This document shows, piece after piece, positions 1 through 9,424 of a DNA stretch of 64,000 nucleotides. The translations under genes and the position numbers were made by a program. The notes under the pieces are model-generated. The model was not told the origin of the DNA. It saw only the letters and a list, made by a program, of their open reading frames with translations, and did no database searches. This DNA comes from Methanococcoides vulcani (GTDB lineage: Archaea; Halobacteriota; Methanosarcinia; Methanosarcinales; Methanosarcinaceae). Each line of letters begins with the position of its first letter. Position 1 is the stretch's first letter. The DNA lies in NCBI RefSeq assembly GCF_900111645.1, contig NZ_FOHQ01000002.1:62001-126000 (forward strand), written 5' to 3'.

Positions 1-720
1 GCAGGTGGCCTGGTCGTGTATGCTGTATACACACTGGATCGTGCGCTTGATTCAGAAGAGGATGCTGTCAACAGGTCCGAGCTTACAGGTGCAAGAAGGG
101 ATGTAGCACTTTTCGTTTCGTTGCTTGCATTTTTAGCAGGTGCTTATTTCCTGTTCCTCGATGGAATACTGCTTCTCGCATTCCTTCCTCTTGTTACCGG
201 TTATCTTTACAGTAAAGGACTAAAGGTCGGCAAACATCATTTGAAACTAAAAGGCGGTCTTGGAGTGAAAAATCTTGTTGTGGGTACAACATGGGGTGCC
301 TTCATTGCCGGTATTGCAGGCTGGTATGCTGAAAGTCTTTTCCCTGTGATCGCAGTTTTCCTTTTCTTTGGGATCAAACTTTTCGTTAATTCATCTGTCT
401 ATGATTTCAAGGACATCAAGGGTGATGCTCTTGCAGGTATCAAGACCCTGCCTGTGAGTCTTGGACCACAAAGGACCCGTGGTCTCCTGTTGGGCATGCA
501 TCTATTCTCCCATTCTCTTCTGGGGATTTTGATACTTTCAGAGACCATTGCCTATGAACCTATTATTCTGGTTTACAGCTTCATTGCAGGAATGATCTGC
601 ATAAGTCGGTTCACAGTACCTACGGAAAATGAGTCAAAGGGCAGAATGCACAAGCGCCTGTTCGTTGTAGATGGTGAATCAAGTATGATGGTAGGATTAA
701 AGGCATTTACAGGGATGTAA
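1..720 (+). CDS. UbiA-family prenyltransferase, 5' truncated by window edge
   Basis: Integral membrane prenyltransferase that would attach a polyprenyl chain to an aromatic or lipid acceptor. The frame is open from base 1, so the true start lies upstream; the GTG at 16 is internal. The second Asp-rich motif of the family is visible as YDFKDIKGD near base 400, where Mg-diphosphate would bind, and several hydrophobic spans surround it. The first Asp motif is probably outside the window. The 3' end overlaps the convergent regulator gene by 14 bp. The acceptor substrate cannot be told from sequence; archaeal members make digeranylgeranylglyceryl phosphate or quinone-like compounds. Confidence 0.8.
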   Translation, partial: AGGLVVYAVYTLDRALDSEEDAVNRSELTGARRDVALFVSLLAFLAGAYFLFLDGILLLAFLPLVTGYLYSKGLKVGKHHLKLKGGLGVKNLVVGTTWGAFIAGIAGWYAESLFPVIAVFLFFGIKLFVNSSVYDFKDIKGDALAGIKTLPVSLGPQRTRGLLLGMHLFSHSLLGILILSETIAYEPIILVYSFIAGMICISRFTVPTENESKGRMHKRLFVVDGESSMMVGLKAFTGM

Positions 721-1507
721 TTTCCCTGGCCTCTTTTTTGTAATGCTCAAAGAGTTCTTTTCCCCAGCCTGCAATGGTCTGCCCGGTTCCCATCAGGTCT
801 CTCTGTGGGTCATAGCTCCCGTTCTTGAAAAAGAGTGACAGGGAAAAGAAGTTGTCAGTCGCAACGAACGCAACTTTAGCATTATCGATCAGGTAAAGTG
901 TTGTGTTATCCGAATCCAGGTACATCTGCATCGTTTCTGTGTACTCATTTTTAACTTTTTCAAAGACGTTCTTGGTTAGTATGAGGGATGTGGGAACATT
1001 GTTCTTTGCAAGGTTTGCGAAGAATTCGGGATACATGGGTATAAATATTGAAGATACGCCGCAGACCTCATTTGATTCGGCAATGTTGTCCAGGAAGTTC
1101 TTATGAGAATCATATATGTTCTCAATACCTTCTTCATGGATCGTACATTCATCAAGCTCACTTATCCTGTTAAGAAGATATTGTGGGATACCTTCAAGAA
1201 TGTGTTCTTTCCAGAATTCCTCATTTTTCTCTATTGAACAAAGTGTGTCAACCAGTGGTCTCAGGTATTTGGCTGCAACTCTGCCAATGGGGGTTATGAA
1301 ATACTCTTTTTCATCCCTGCAGATAAGGTTTGCAGCTATCATTTCTTTTAATCGGGGGGATATCTCCGGTGAGCTGACGTTAAAATGTTCCCTTATCTGG
1401 GATAATGATCGAGGTCCTTCTTCTAACAGGAACAGAAGGTCCTTTCGTTTTTCAGAAAATGTTAAAATGCTCAGTAACCCTGTTGATTTCAGTTGCATCA
1501 ACTCCAA
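707..1507 (-). CDS. HTH transcriptional regulator, FilR1 (DUF1724) type
   Basis: DNA-binding regulator typical of methanogens. Residues about 10-80 form an ArsR/MarR-like winged helix (FSEKRKDLLFLLEEG, then LSQIREHFNVSSPEISPRLK as the helix-turn-helix). The remaining ~180 residues match what I know of the FilR1/DUF1724 ligand-sensing domain. Methionine 4 is an alternative start. The upstream region has TATA-like sequences and an 11-bp inverted repeat that may be its own operator. The target genes are unknown; the convergent UbiA gene is not an obvious target. Confidence 0.8.
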   Translation of the reverse strand: MELMQLKSTGLLSILTFSEKRKDLLFLLEEGPRSLSQIREHFNVSSPEISPRLKEMIAANLICRDEKEYFITPIGRVAAKYLRPLVDTLCSIEKNEEFWKEHILEGIPQYLLNRISELDECTIHEEGIENIYDSHKNFLDNIAESNEVCGVSSIFIPMYPEFFANLAKNNVPTSLILTKNVFEKVKNEYTETMQMYLDSDNTTLYLIDNAKVAFVATDNFFSLSLFFKNGSYDPQRDLMGTGQTIAGWGKELFEHYKKEAREITSL

Positions 1508-1519
1508 GGTTGATTGTGT

Positions 1520-1680
1520 ATCAATTGTATATATAGTTTAGGAATTTTTATTTAAACATTTCTGAAACATTGGTGGGATCTTCGAAATACAATTGATCAA
1601 TATTCTCATTATGAGGTCATATGGTGTCGAAATATTTGGTTTATAACCAATTGTTCTAATATTTTAACTGAAATACAATT
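1520..1680. repeat. Inverted and direct ATACAATT repeats upstream of FilR1-type regulator
   Basis: ATCAATTGTAT at 1520-1530 is the exact reverse complement of ATACAATTGAT at 1587-1597. A third related copy, GAAATACAATT, lies at 1670-1680 and repeats the sequence at 1585. The first copy overlaps a TATA-like element (1529-1537) just before the regulator start. The arrangement suggests operator half-sites, but binding is inference. Confidence 0.4.
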
Positions 1681-1789
1681 AGACGTAATTGAAACAACTT
1701 TGGAAAAGGTGGCTCCAGAAAAAGGTCAAAAGAAAAATAAAAAAATGGTTGGAAGAATGCATACCTGTGTACGCATTCTTTTTGGTCTT

Positions 1790-3406
1790 TCAGTGCAGGA
1801 AGTGTCTCATTCCTGTGAAGACCATAGATATGTCCAGGCGATTTGCAGTTGTAATTACCTCATCATCCCTGATCGATCCGCCTGGGGATATGATGTATTT
1901 GATCTTGCTTTCGTCAGCATGGATTATGCTGTCGTCGAATGGGAAGAAAGCATCTGATGCCATGACACATTCGGAAAGTATGGACTCCCAGTACTCTTCA
2001 AATGACATGTCCGGCTTTTCCCTTTCGTAGATCATTTCCAGGTTCTCTCTTGCTTTTGTGGTTGCAAGCTTGCGGATGGAATCAACACGGTTTGGCTGTC
2101 CTGCACCCATTGCAAGCATCACAAAACATCCTTCACTGTACTCATATGCCAGAGTTACAGAGTTTGACTTTGTGCTCTTACAGGCACAAATGCAGAACTC
2201 GGACAGTTCACGCTTTTCTTCAGGGTATGGTGTATCTGTAACGCATTCCCACTTCTCGTAGAGACCGATGTTCCTTTGCTGTTTCAGCATTCCTCCAATG
2301 ACATACTTGTAGGTGCTGTCTGTATCAAAGCTCTCGTTGAACTGTGGAAGCTCAAGCAAGCGAAGGTTTGCGCTCTTCTCCTTCAGGTATTCAAGTGCAT
2401 TGTGCTCGAATCCAGGTGCCAGGATGATCTCTACGAACTTGCCTTTGAGAAACTCTGCGGATTCCATGTCAAATACGGTGTTCGTACAGATTATACTGCC
2501 AAAGGCGGATATCGGATCGCCGTCCCATGCGTGCTGCAATGCTTCACTAAGGGTATTTCCAGTTGCAAGTCCGCAGGGGTTGTTGTGCTTGACAATAGCA
2601 ACAGCAGGTTTCTTGTTCCCGACCTCTTTGATCGTCTGGAGTGCATTGTCGGCATCAACGTAGTTGTTGTAGGAAAGCTCCTTTCCATGCAGTTGTTTTG
2701 CATTTGAGAGTGCAGGTCCTTCGATCCCCTTCTCTCTGTAAAATGTTGCTTCCTGATGCCAGTTCTCACCATAACGAAGCTTGACGCCGTCGGTGAAGTT
2801 CATACGAAGAACGTCCTCTCCGAGCAGTGTTTTGCTCAGGTATGTGTCAATGGTGCTGTCGTAGTCTGCAGTATGGCGGAATGCCTTGACTGCAAGCCCT
2901 TCCCTTGTCTGGTCGGATACTATCCCTGTTGACCTTAATTCCTTGAGGATGTGTCCATAATCGTCAGGGTCACATACAACGGCTACAGAGGAGTAGTTCT
3001 TTGCGGCAGAACGTAACATTGTAGGTCCGCCGATATCGATGTTCTCGATAGCCTCTTCGAGGTTAACGCCTTCTTTTGAGACGGTTATCTCAAAGGGGTA
3101 AAGGTTGACTGCCACCATGTCGATAAGCTCTATGGATTCCTTTTCTGCCTCTCCCATGTGTGAAGCATCTTCTCTCAGGCACAAAAGCCCGCCGTGTATC
3201 CTTGGATGTAAGGTCTTTACACGACCTCCCATCATTTCAGGGAATCCTGTCACTTCTGAGACATCGGTAGTCTCAATACCCGCATCACGGAGCATCCTTG
3301 CAGTTCCGCCGGTCGATATGATCTCTATGTTCAGTTGCTCAAGTCCTCTTGCAAACTCTACGATTCCAGTTTTGTCAGAGACGCTCAGCAGTGCTCTTTT
3401 TACCAA
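1790..3406 (-). CDS. purH: Bifunctional AICAR formyltransferase/IMP cyclohydrolase
   Basis: Catalyses the last two steps of IMP synthesis: formylation of AICAR, then ring closure. At 538 residues it is a full-length two-domain PurH. The N-terminal MGS-like cyclohydrolase domain has KTLHPRIHGG at 64-73, and the transformylase domain has the catalytic KHNNPCG near residue 275. The start is TTG at 3406, with GGTGA four bases upstream on the minus strand; no ATG lies nearby. A TATA-like element (about 3425-3440) precedes it. Many archaea use separate PurP/PurO enzymes, so the fused bacterial-type PurH is a lineage marker. purM lies far away at 59.6 kb. Confidence 0.95.
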   Translation of the reverse strand: MVKRALLSVSDKTGIVEFARGLEQLNIEIISTGGTARMLRDAGIETTDVSEVTGFPEMMGGRVKTLHPRIHGGLLCLREDASHMGEAEKESIELIDMVAVNLYPFEITVSKEGVNLEEAIENIDIGGPTMLRSAAKNYSSVAVVCDPDDYGHILKELRSTGIVSDQTREGLAVKAFRHTADYDSTIDTYLSKTLLGEDVLRMNFTDGVKLRYGENWHQEATFYREKGIEGPALSNAKQLHGKELSYNNYVDADNALQTIKEVGNKKPAVAIVKHNNPCGLATGNTLSEALQHAWDGDPISAFGSIICTNTVFDMESAEFLKGKFVEIILAPGFEHNALEYLKEKSANLRLLELPQFNESFDTDSTYKYVIGGMLKQQRNIGLYEKWECVTDTPYPEEKRELSEFCICACKSTKSNSVTLAYEYSEGCFVMLAMGAGQPNRVDSIRKLATTKARENLEMIYEREKPDMSFEEYWESILSECVMASDAFFPFDDSIIHADESKIKYIISPGGSIRDDEVITTANRLDISMVFTGMRHFLH

Positions 3407-3482
3407 AAAATCACCAAATTATGTTGTTATATATTATGTATAAACGTTCTGGTTGTGCAATGTGGTACATTGGTCCTGTTCA

Positions 3483-5384
3483 TCAGCCAAACTTCACGAT
3501 AGGGCAAATATCAATGCAGGCGCCACAGTGGGTGCATGTCTTTCCAATGACCGCTTTTTCGTTCTTGATGGTGATGGAATTGTTGGGGCATTGTCCCACA
3601 CAGACTCCACAACCCATGCATTTCAGGGCACGCCTGACCGATCTTTCCACATTGGTCATGAACTTGCGTGCACTCTTTTCGTCATTGCCTCTTGCAGTGA
3701 TCGTTCCCGAGGCGAATATCTGTGCACGTTCATCTCCATGTTGTACTGAAGCGACCCCTTCGATATAAGCAGGCTTTCCGGCAGCACGGAGCTGTCCGGT
3801 ACTCTCAATTAGCTCCATATCAAGTGCAATGCCAAAACTGCCTTCTGCAGACATCCCGCCTTCGCGGCATGGTCTGTATCCTGAGGTCACAGCAAAGTTC
3901 AGGTTACCCTTTACTTTGCTCTTTGGTATGATATTGATCCCTTTCTGCTTTGCCACTTCTGCAATGGCAGGTGGTAGGGTCTGCCATCTCCATAATCCAT
4001 GGTCCACCCACTCTTTTGAGAGTCCCATACGCTCTGCATATTCCAGCAGGTAGTCATTAAGTCTCTTTTCCATCTCTGGGTGGGTTTCCTTTAAACGCAC
4101 CAGATCTGCCAGTGATGAGGACGGGCACAGCCAGCATCCGATCCTGTCAAAACCGCGTTCATACATCACATTGTATGGTACTCCGGTCTTAAATATGTAA
4201 AGCCAGACATGCATTGCGGTCCAGTCCTGTATCGGGGATGCGCCCACCTGGTTTCCTACCCAGGGGTTCTTCCACACACGTTCGCTCTTTGCCCGGGCAT
4301 CGGACTCATACTTTCTCTGGCCGATAAAAGTGAGACATCCGTTCTCGTAGTTCTCTTCGATTATCTGTGTGATGGGGCCGAGCTTACATACCTTGCAGCA
4401 CCAGCGTGCTTCCACAGATGGTGGTCCGAAATTATCCACGGAATCCCAGAAAGCTTCCTTTGCAGCTTTTGTCCTGAGTGGTTTCCTGTATAATTCTTCT
4501 ATCTCTTTTACATTCTCTACGGTTTCAGGGAATTCCAGTCCGGTATCTGCAAAGAGGAGATCAAAATCTTCTAGGCATTCACTTGTCAGTTGTAATACTG
4601 CAAGACTGTCCTTGCCACCGGAATATGACACAGTGACCGGTTTTTTAACGGTCTCGGTAACGTTTTTGATAAATGAATGTGCTTTCTCCTCAAAACGTTC
4701 GAGGATATCAGAGTTCGCCTTCACGGCATCGTCCCAGGTCTGTCCACCTTCCGGAACGTTCAGTTTCTCAGGCTTGCCTTTCCAGCGGGTCTTGACACCG
4801 ACACCACGCTTGTGTTCCAGCATATCGGCACCTGACATGCGTGCACGACCAGCAGCTATGATATCTCCTTCGGGGGTAAGTACGACCGTCTCATCGGAAA
4901 TCTGTATGTCCGGGTCGGCATCAACGATCCCCGGTGCAAGTACGCTTGCACCCTTTAATATGAAACTCACGGCTCCGCCGTCCAGTACAACCCATCCCTT
5001 CATGTCCTTGAGGTCCTTTCCTTCGAAAAGACGTCTTGCGCCGGGCAGTCTTGGCAATAATACCCACTGTAGTTTTTCCATCTCAAAACGGATGCTTGCG
5101 AGAACTTCTCCGTCAACGATGATCTCTTCCATCCTGTCATCGTATGGAGCTTTGTTCATTACAACAAGATGACCTTCCGGTATAAGTGGTGCGTTGAACT
5201 GCTTTAGTGAAACGGCATTGATATGATCGATGTCGTACTGGAATGCCGGACGTATATCTCCAGGAGGGGTGACCTCTACCTTTTGAGTGCTTTCCCCACA
5301 ACTGCATTTTTTCCCAAGTACGGGTACATTGCAATGACTGCACCAGTGGAGAAGCAGTTTTCCAAGATATACAGGTTTTGACAT
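3483..5384 (-). CDS. PAPS reductase-family protein with zinc ribbon and C-terminal 2x[4Fe-4S] ferredoxin domain
   Basis: Large methanogen protein of 633 residues. In order: N-terminal zinc ribbon (WCSHC at 15-19, then CSC), a PUA-like region, the adenine-nucleotide alpha-hydrolase/PAPS-reductase domain with PP-loop SGGKDS near residue 255 and later CCKVC and GCWLCP cysteines, and a tail with two ferredoxin clusters (CMGCGVCVGQCP and CTHCGACIDICP). The layout predicts redox chemistry on an adenylylated or sulfonucleotide substrate with electrons from the ferredoxin domain. Whether it reduces PAPS/APS or acts in RNA or cofactor thiolation is not shown. It lies 53 bp downstream of the Cas4-like gene on the same strand, probably in one transcript. 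Confidence 0.85.
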   Translation of the reverse strand: MSKPVYLGKLLLHWCSHCNVPVLGKKCSCGESTQKVEVTPPGDIRPAFQYDIDHINAVSLKQFNAPLIPEGHLVVMNKAPYDDRMEEIIVDGEVLASIRFEMEKLQWVLLPRLPGARRLFEGKDLKDMKGWVVLDGGAVSFILKGASVLAPGIVDADPDIQISDETVVLTPEGDIIAAGRARMSGADMLEHKRGVGVKTRWKGKPEKLNVPEGGQTWDDAVKANSDILERFEEKAHSFIKNVTETVKKPVTVSYSGGKDSLAVLQLTSECLEDFDLLFADTGLEFPETVENVKEIEELYRKPLRTKAAKEAFWDSVDNFGPPSVEARWCCKVCKLGPITQIIEENYENGCLTFIGQRKYESDARAKSERVWKNPWVGNQVGASPIQDWTAMHVWLYIFKTGVPYNVMYERGFDRIGCWLCPSSSLADLVRLKETHPEMEKRLNDYLLEYAERMGLSKEWVDHGLWRWQTLPPAIAEVAKQKGINIIPKSKVKGNLNFAVTSGYRPCREGGMSAEGSFGIALDMELIESTGQLRAAGKPAYIEGVASVQHGDERAQIFASGTITARGNDEKSARKFMTNVERSVRRALKCMGCGVCVGQCPNNSITIKNEKAVIGKTCTHCGACIDICPIVKFG

Positions 5385-5437
5385 CGTAGATGGTCACTGG
5401 AAGAATGCATAAATAGGTTTTGGGTGCTGGAACCTTT

Positions 5438-6259
5438 TCAAAAGAGTTTGGAAGCAAGAGATGACTTCGTAGTGGTACAGAATTTTGTAAAATTGCAATA
5501 TTTGCAGATAGGACCTTCTTTCCTTTCAGGCAGGATGCCTTCCTTTATAGTGTCAACACGCTTTCGTATCTTCAGAACCTGTCGGCGGTCTTCCGGCCTT
5601 ATCTTCACTTTTCGGATATTTCCATGTCTTGCATATTGGACAAAACCATGCTCGACACTATCCTCATAGTTGTCCTCGAGAAGCATTGCAATGGCTGCAA
5701 TGTGGATCCTGTCATTTCCCCAAACACCGGAATCCGGACATTTGCCTGTTCTGATACTAAGCGGTACCATCTTTTCTTTGTAGTGCACAATTGCAGAAGG
5801 TATGCCGGTCATCTTTAGTTTGTCAGAATGCAGTACCGGCTCTGTGCGACATGGCCTGATCCTTTGTATGATCTCTTCTCTACCATGCTTCCTGATAGTT
5901 TCCGAAAGGTTCATGGCAATGCTGTCGATCTGTTCAGAAACAACACTTTCAGCAGTTTCCAGTACTTTGAAGGGCAGGTCTCGTAGTTCGGTAGAATATA
6001 TTAGTTCCAGCTCGGCCTTTACACGTTCCATTTCGATGTTAAGTTCGTCATGGATATTCTGTTTTTCACCCGTAGTTCTCTCGATAGCATCAGGATATCC
6101 GAGGGAAAGTTCTTTTAGCATCATGTGCTCGAGGTATTCGGCAGTTATCTCTGGTACAAGCGTATGGTTTCGGTAAGCATAGTATACCTGCCGGGGACAC
6201 TTCAGGTACAGCGTCAGTTCAGAAACATTTGCATGCAATTTGAGATTTATCAAGGGCAT
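5438..6259 (-). CDS. Cas4-like Fe-S protein of RecB nuclease fold, catalytic motif degenerate
   Basis: 273 residues with the Cas4/DUF83 layout: KCPRQVYY at 20-27 (Cys21) and C252, C255, C261 at the end, the four cysteines expected to hold a [4Fe-4S] cluster. The nuclease core is altered. The position of the metal-binding Asp (GxxD) reads GIPS with Ser155, and the E-x-K motif before TGK reads S168-I-R170. The spacing matches the family, so this is substitution and not misalignment. No cas genes or repeats lie in the window. It is followed by the PAPS-reductase-like gene and divergent from an HTH gene. It probably binds DNA or RNA without cutting, or has another Fe-S role. Confidence 0.7.
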   Translation of the reverse strand: MPLINLKLHANVSELTLYLKCPRQVYYAYRNHTLVPEITAEYLEHMMLKELSLGYPDAIERTTGEKQNIHDELNIEMERVKAELELIYSTELRDLPFKVLETAESVVSEQIDSIAMNLSETIRKHGREEIIQRIRPCRTEPVLHSDKLKMTGIPSAIVHYKEKMVPLSIRTGKCPDSGVWGNDRIHIAAIAMLLEDNYEDSVEHGFVQYARHGNIRKVKIRPEDRRQVLKIRKRVDTIKEGILPERKEGPICKYCNFTKFCTTTKSSLASKLF

Positions 6260-6342
6260 GATTTATAGGACATTATCGGCATTTTATAAATAGTTGAACA
6301 ACATAAGGATTTTTATTCGTCAATTGTCGTAATACCATTCGC

Positions 6343-6354
6343 TAAATATATATG
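6343..6354 (+). promoter_or_regulatory. TATA-box promoter of the mevalonate-locus HTH gene
   Basis: TAAATATAT at 6343-6351 lies about 30 bases before the ATG at 6382, placing transcription start a few bases from the start codon (near-leaderless mRNA). The 122-bp interval also serves the divergent Cas4-like gene, with a TTTATAAATA element at about 6283-6292. Confidence 0.5.
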
Positions 6355-6381
6355 CAGATTCCTCCTCTTGACTAACGAAGC

Positions 6382-7122
6382 ATGACCGAAGATATGGCCT
6401 ATGAGAACATCCGTCAGCGTCTGGCTGAAAAGATGGCAGGTGAGATCACTTTATCTGAGAAGCCCGGAGAGGCTTTGAAGAAGTGGCGATTGAACTTTGA
6501 TATTGCCCAAACCGATCTGTCTGGTTATCTTGGCGTGTCTCCTTCTGTGATAAGTGATTATGAAAGCGGCAGAAGGAAATCTCCCGGTACTCTTATTGTA
6601 AGCAAGATCGTAGATGCACTTTTGCAGATCGATTCTTCCAAAGGCGGACAGAAGATCCATAGTTATGAAGGTATGCTTTATACCGATCCGGGTGCCAAGG
6701 CAGTGTATGCCACGTATGAGTATACATATCCTATACAGCTTGCAAAGCTTGCAACCCTGATCGAAGCAGATGTTGTGAACAAGGGAGTTGAAAAGCCGCT
6801 TTACGGTTTCACTGTCGTGGACAGTAAAAAGGCTATTCTTGAGCTTTCATCCCATGAGTTCCAGAAATTGTATGGCTGGAGTACCGAGCGTGCAATGATA
6901 TTCACAAAGGTTTCTACCGGAAAATCACCAATGGTGGCTATCCGCGTCACAAATCTGAAACCCGGTGCAGTGGTCATTCACGGAATAAGAGGTAACAAGG
7001 TCGATCCGATGGCCCGGAAGATGGCAGAGATAGATCGGATTCCACTTCTTGCAACGACAATGGATATTGATGAACTGGTGGATGTCCTGAAAAAGTACAG
7101 CCAGTATCATATAATCGAGTGA
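6382..7122 (+). CDS. XRE-family HTH regulator (COG1709 type) upstream of HMG-CoA synthase
   Basis: 246 residues. An XRE helix-turn-helix occupies about residues 30-90: LKKWRLNFDIAQTDLSGYLG, then VSPSVISDYESGRRKSPG. The C-terminal ~150 residues form a conserved archaeal domain with no signature I can assign. The gene sits directly upstream and in the same direction as HMG-CoA synthase, thiolase and DUF35, an arrangement I recall as recurrent in Euryarchaeota. It is a plausible regulator of the mevalonate pathway, by genomic context only. Start ATG follows a TATA box closely. Confidence 0.8.
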   Translation: MTEDMAYENIRQRLAEKMAGEITLSEKPGEALKKWRLNFDIAQTDLSGYLGVSPSVISDYESGRRKSPGTLIVSKIVDALLQIDSSKGGQKIHSYEGMLYTDPGAKAVYATYEYTYPIQLAKLATLIEADVVNKGVEKPLYGFTVVDSKKAILELSSHEFQKLYGWSTERAMIFTKVSTGKSPMVAIRVTNLKPGAVVIHGIRGNKVDPMARKMAEIDRIPLLATTMDIDELVDVLKKYSQYHIIE

Positions 7123-7184
7123 AAGAGTATCTCTTTTAGATATATCTTGAAAACTTTTAATACATCAAACAGGTGAATAAAACA

Positions 7185-8234
7185 ATGAGTGTAGGGATTG
7201 TCTCGTATGGTGCTTATATCCCCAAATATAGGATAAAAGTAGAAGATATCGCCCGTGTATGGGGAGATGATGCAGATATTCTCAGTGCAGGCCTGATGGT
7301 AAATGAAAAATCAGTACCTGACATGGATGAGGATACTGCTACAATTGCAGTGGAGGCTGCAAGATCCGCAGTAGCACGAAACAACATAGATCCCAAACGT
7401 ATCGGAGCCGTTTATACGGGTTCTGAAAGCCACCCTTATGCTGTAAAGCCTACCAGTACTATTGTAGCTGAAGCCATTGAGGCAACACCGGCCATGACAG
7501 CAGCTGACTTTGAATTTGCCTGTAAGGCAGGTACAGCTGCGATCCAGGCATGCATGGGTCTGGTCTCCAGTGGAATGGTCGATCTTGGAATGGCCATTGG
7601 TGCCGATGTTTCCCAGGGAGCTCCTGGCGATGCACTGGAATACACTGCAGCAGCAGGTGGTGTCGCTTGCATCATCGGTAGCAAGGAATCTGAGATGGTA
7701 GCGGTTATTGAGGATACTTACTCATTTACTACTGATATCCCTGATTTCTGGAGACGTGAGGGCATGGCTTATCCTGAACACGGTGGAAGGTTCACCGGAG
7801 AGCCGGGATATTTCAAGCACGTAAGTGGTGCTGCAAATGGCCTGATGGAAAAGATGGGGACCTCCCCTTCTGATTACGATAATGCTGTTTTCCACCAGCC
7901 TAATGGTAAGTTCCCTTCAAGGGTTGCCAAGATGCTGGGATTCAGCAAAGAGCAGATCAAACCCGGTCTGGTCGTCCCAAGGCTGGGCAACACCTACTCC
8001 GGTTCATGCATGATGGGTATTGCCGCAACACTTGACCAGGCAAAACCAGGTGACAGGATATTCGCAACAGCATTCGGTTCAGGAGCTGGCGGAGATGCCT
8101 TCAGTTTCAGGGTGACCGACAAGATCGATGAGGTCCGCGAGGCTGCACCTACAGTTGAAGGGCTACTGGCAGATCCGATCTATATGGACTATGCAATGTA
8201 TGCCAAGCATAAAGGAAAGATCAGGCTGACATGA
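7185..8234 (+). CDS. Hydroxymethylglutaryl-CoA synthase
   Basis: Condenses acetoacetyl-CoA with acetyl-CoA to HMG-CoA, the second step of the mevalonate route to archaeal isoprenoid lipids. The thiolase-superfamily fold shows catalytic Cys in FEFACKAGT, a His in [10 protein letters not shown] and a [10 protein letters not shown]-terminal motif. ATG at 7185 is preferred over the GTG at 7173 because AGGTGA at 7171-7176 sits 8 bases before it and would otherwise be part of the coding region; the protein is then 349 residues. The stop overlaps the start region of the thiolase gene, so translation is probably coupled. Confidence 0.95.
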   Translation: MSVGIVSYGAYIPKYRIKVEDIARVWGDDADILSAGLMVNEKSVPDMDEDTATIAVEAARSAVARNNIDPKRIGAVYTGSESHPYAVKPTSTIVAEAIEATPAMTAADFEFACKAGTAAIQACMGLVSSGMVDLGMAIGADVSQGAPGDALEYTAAAGGVACIIGSKESEMVAVIEDTYSFTTDIPDFWRREGMAYPEHGGRFTGEPGYFKHVSGAANGLMEKMGTSPSDYDNAVFHQPNGKFPSRVAKMLGFSKEQIKPGLVVPRLGNTYSGSCMMGIAATLDQAKPGDRIFATAFGSGAGGDAFSFRVTDKIDEVREAAPTVEGLLADPIYMDYAMYAKHKGKIRLT

Positions 8235-8245
8235 GGGGTGTTGAT

Positions 8246-9418
8246 ATGAGAGATGTAGCAATTATTGGTGTAAAGAACACAAAGTTCGGTGAGATGTGGG
8301 AACGCTCCTTCAGGGACATCGTTGTGGAAGCAGGTGTCGGAGCTATTGAGGACTCAGGAGTTAGCGGCGACAGGCTGGATGGCATGTACGTCGGTAACAT
8401 GAGTGGTGGACAGTTCGTTGAGCAGGAGCACATTGGTGCTTTGATCGCTGATTATTCAGGCCTGGCATTGGACCTTCATGTTCCGTCAACACGTGTGGAA
8501 GCAGCCTGTGCTTCAGGTGGTCTTGCATTCAGGCAGGCTGTGATGGCAGTTGCTTCAGGCCATGAGGATATTGTGATGGCAGCAGGTGTTGAGAAGATGA
8601 CCGATGTTTCATCCACAGGAGCCTCTTCAGCTCTGGCAGCAGCGGCAGATCGTGAGTGGGAAGGCATAATGGGTGCAACGTTCCCCGGCCTTTATGCAAT
8701 GGTCGCAAGGATGCACATGCACCAGTATGGCACTACCAGTGAACAGATGGCAGCTGTAGCGGTCAAGAACCACAAGAACGGTTCCATGAATCCTATTGCA
8801 CAGTACAAGAACCCTATAACCGTGGACAGTGTACTGAACTCCATCATGGTGGCAGACCCATTACACATATTCGATTGTTCTCCGATAACAGATGGTGCTG
8901 CGGCAGTGGTCCTGGCTCCTGCGGATGTCGCACATGAGTACACGGACACGCCTATTTACATTAAGGCAACAGCACAGGCAAGCGATACCATCGCACTGCA
9001 TGACCGTCGTGATATCACAACACTGGATGCATCCGTGTCAGCAGGCAAGCGTGCATTCGAGATGGCAAAGATGACACCAGCTGACATCGACCTTGTTGAG
9101 GTCCATGACTGTTTCACCATTGCTGAGATATGTGCTATCGAGGACCTTGGCTTTGCAAAGAAAGGCGAGGGTGGAACGATGACCGAAGAGGGAGAAACAG
9201 CAATTGGCGGAAAGATCGCTGTGAACACTTCAGGTGGTCTGAAATCATGTGGACATCCTGTTGGTGCTACCGGTATCAAGCAGGTCGTGGAGGTCACCCA
9301 GCAGTTGCGCGGCGAGGCTGGCGGACGTCAGGTAGACGGGGCTGAGGTGGGAATGACCCACAACGTCGGAGGTTCCGGCGCGACAGCAGTTGTACACATT
9401 TTAGCGAGGGAGAGGTGA
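8246..9418 (+). CDS. Acetyl-CoA C-acetyltransferase (thiolase), mevalonate pathway
   Basis: Makes acetoacetyl-CoA from two acetyl-CoA. Key residues seen: the nucleophilic Cys in VEAACASGG and the CGHPVGATG histidine/cysteine motif near the C-terminus. ATG at 8246 (protein MRDVAIIGV...) is preferred because AGGGGTG lies 5 bases upstream; the ATG at 8231 overlapping the HMG-CoA synthase stop is the alternative. In archaea this thiolase, HMG-CoA synthase and the DUF35 protein form a complex that channels acetoacetyl-CoA; the three genes are contiguous here in that order. Confidence 0.93.
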   Translation: MRDVAIIGVKNTKFGEMWERSFRDIVVEAGVGAIEDSGVSGDRLDGMYVGNMSGGQFVEQEHIGALIADYSGLALDLHVPSTRVEAACASGGLAFRQAVMAVASGHEDIVMAAGVEKMTDVSSTGASSALAAAADREWEGIMGATFPGLYAMVARMHMHQYGTTSEQMAAVAVKNHKNGSMNPIAQYKNPITVDSVLNSIMVADPLHIFDCSPITDGAAAVVLAPADVAHEYTDTPIYIKATAQASDTIALHDRRDITTLDASVSAGKRAFEMAKMTPADIDLVEVHDCFTIAEICAIEDLGFAKKGEGGTMTEEGETAIGGKIAVNTSGGLKSCGHPVGATGIKQVVEVTQQLRGEAGGRQVDGAEVGMTHNVGGSGATAVVHILARER

Positions 9419-9424
9419 TCATCG

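Noticed and set aside
5438-6259. A CRISPR-Cas system around the Cas4-like gene
   Set aside because: No repeats, Cas1 or other cas genes exist in the window.
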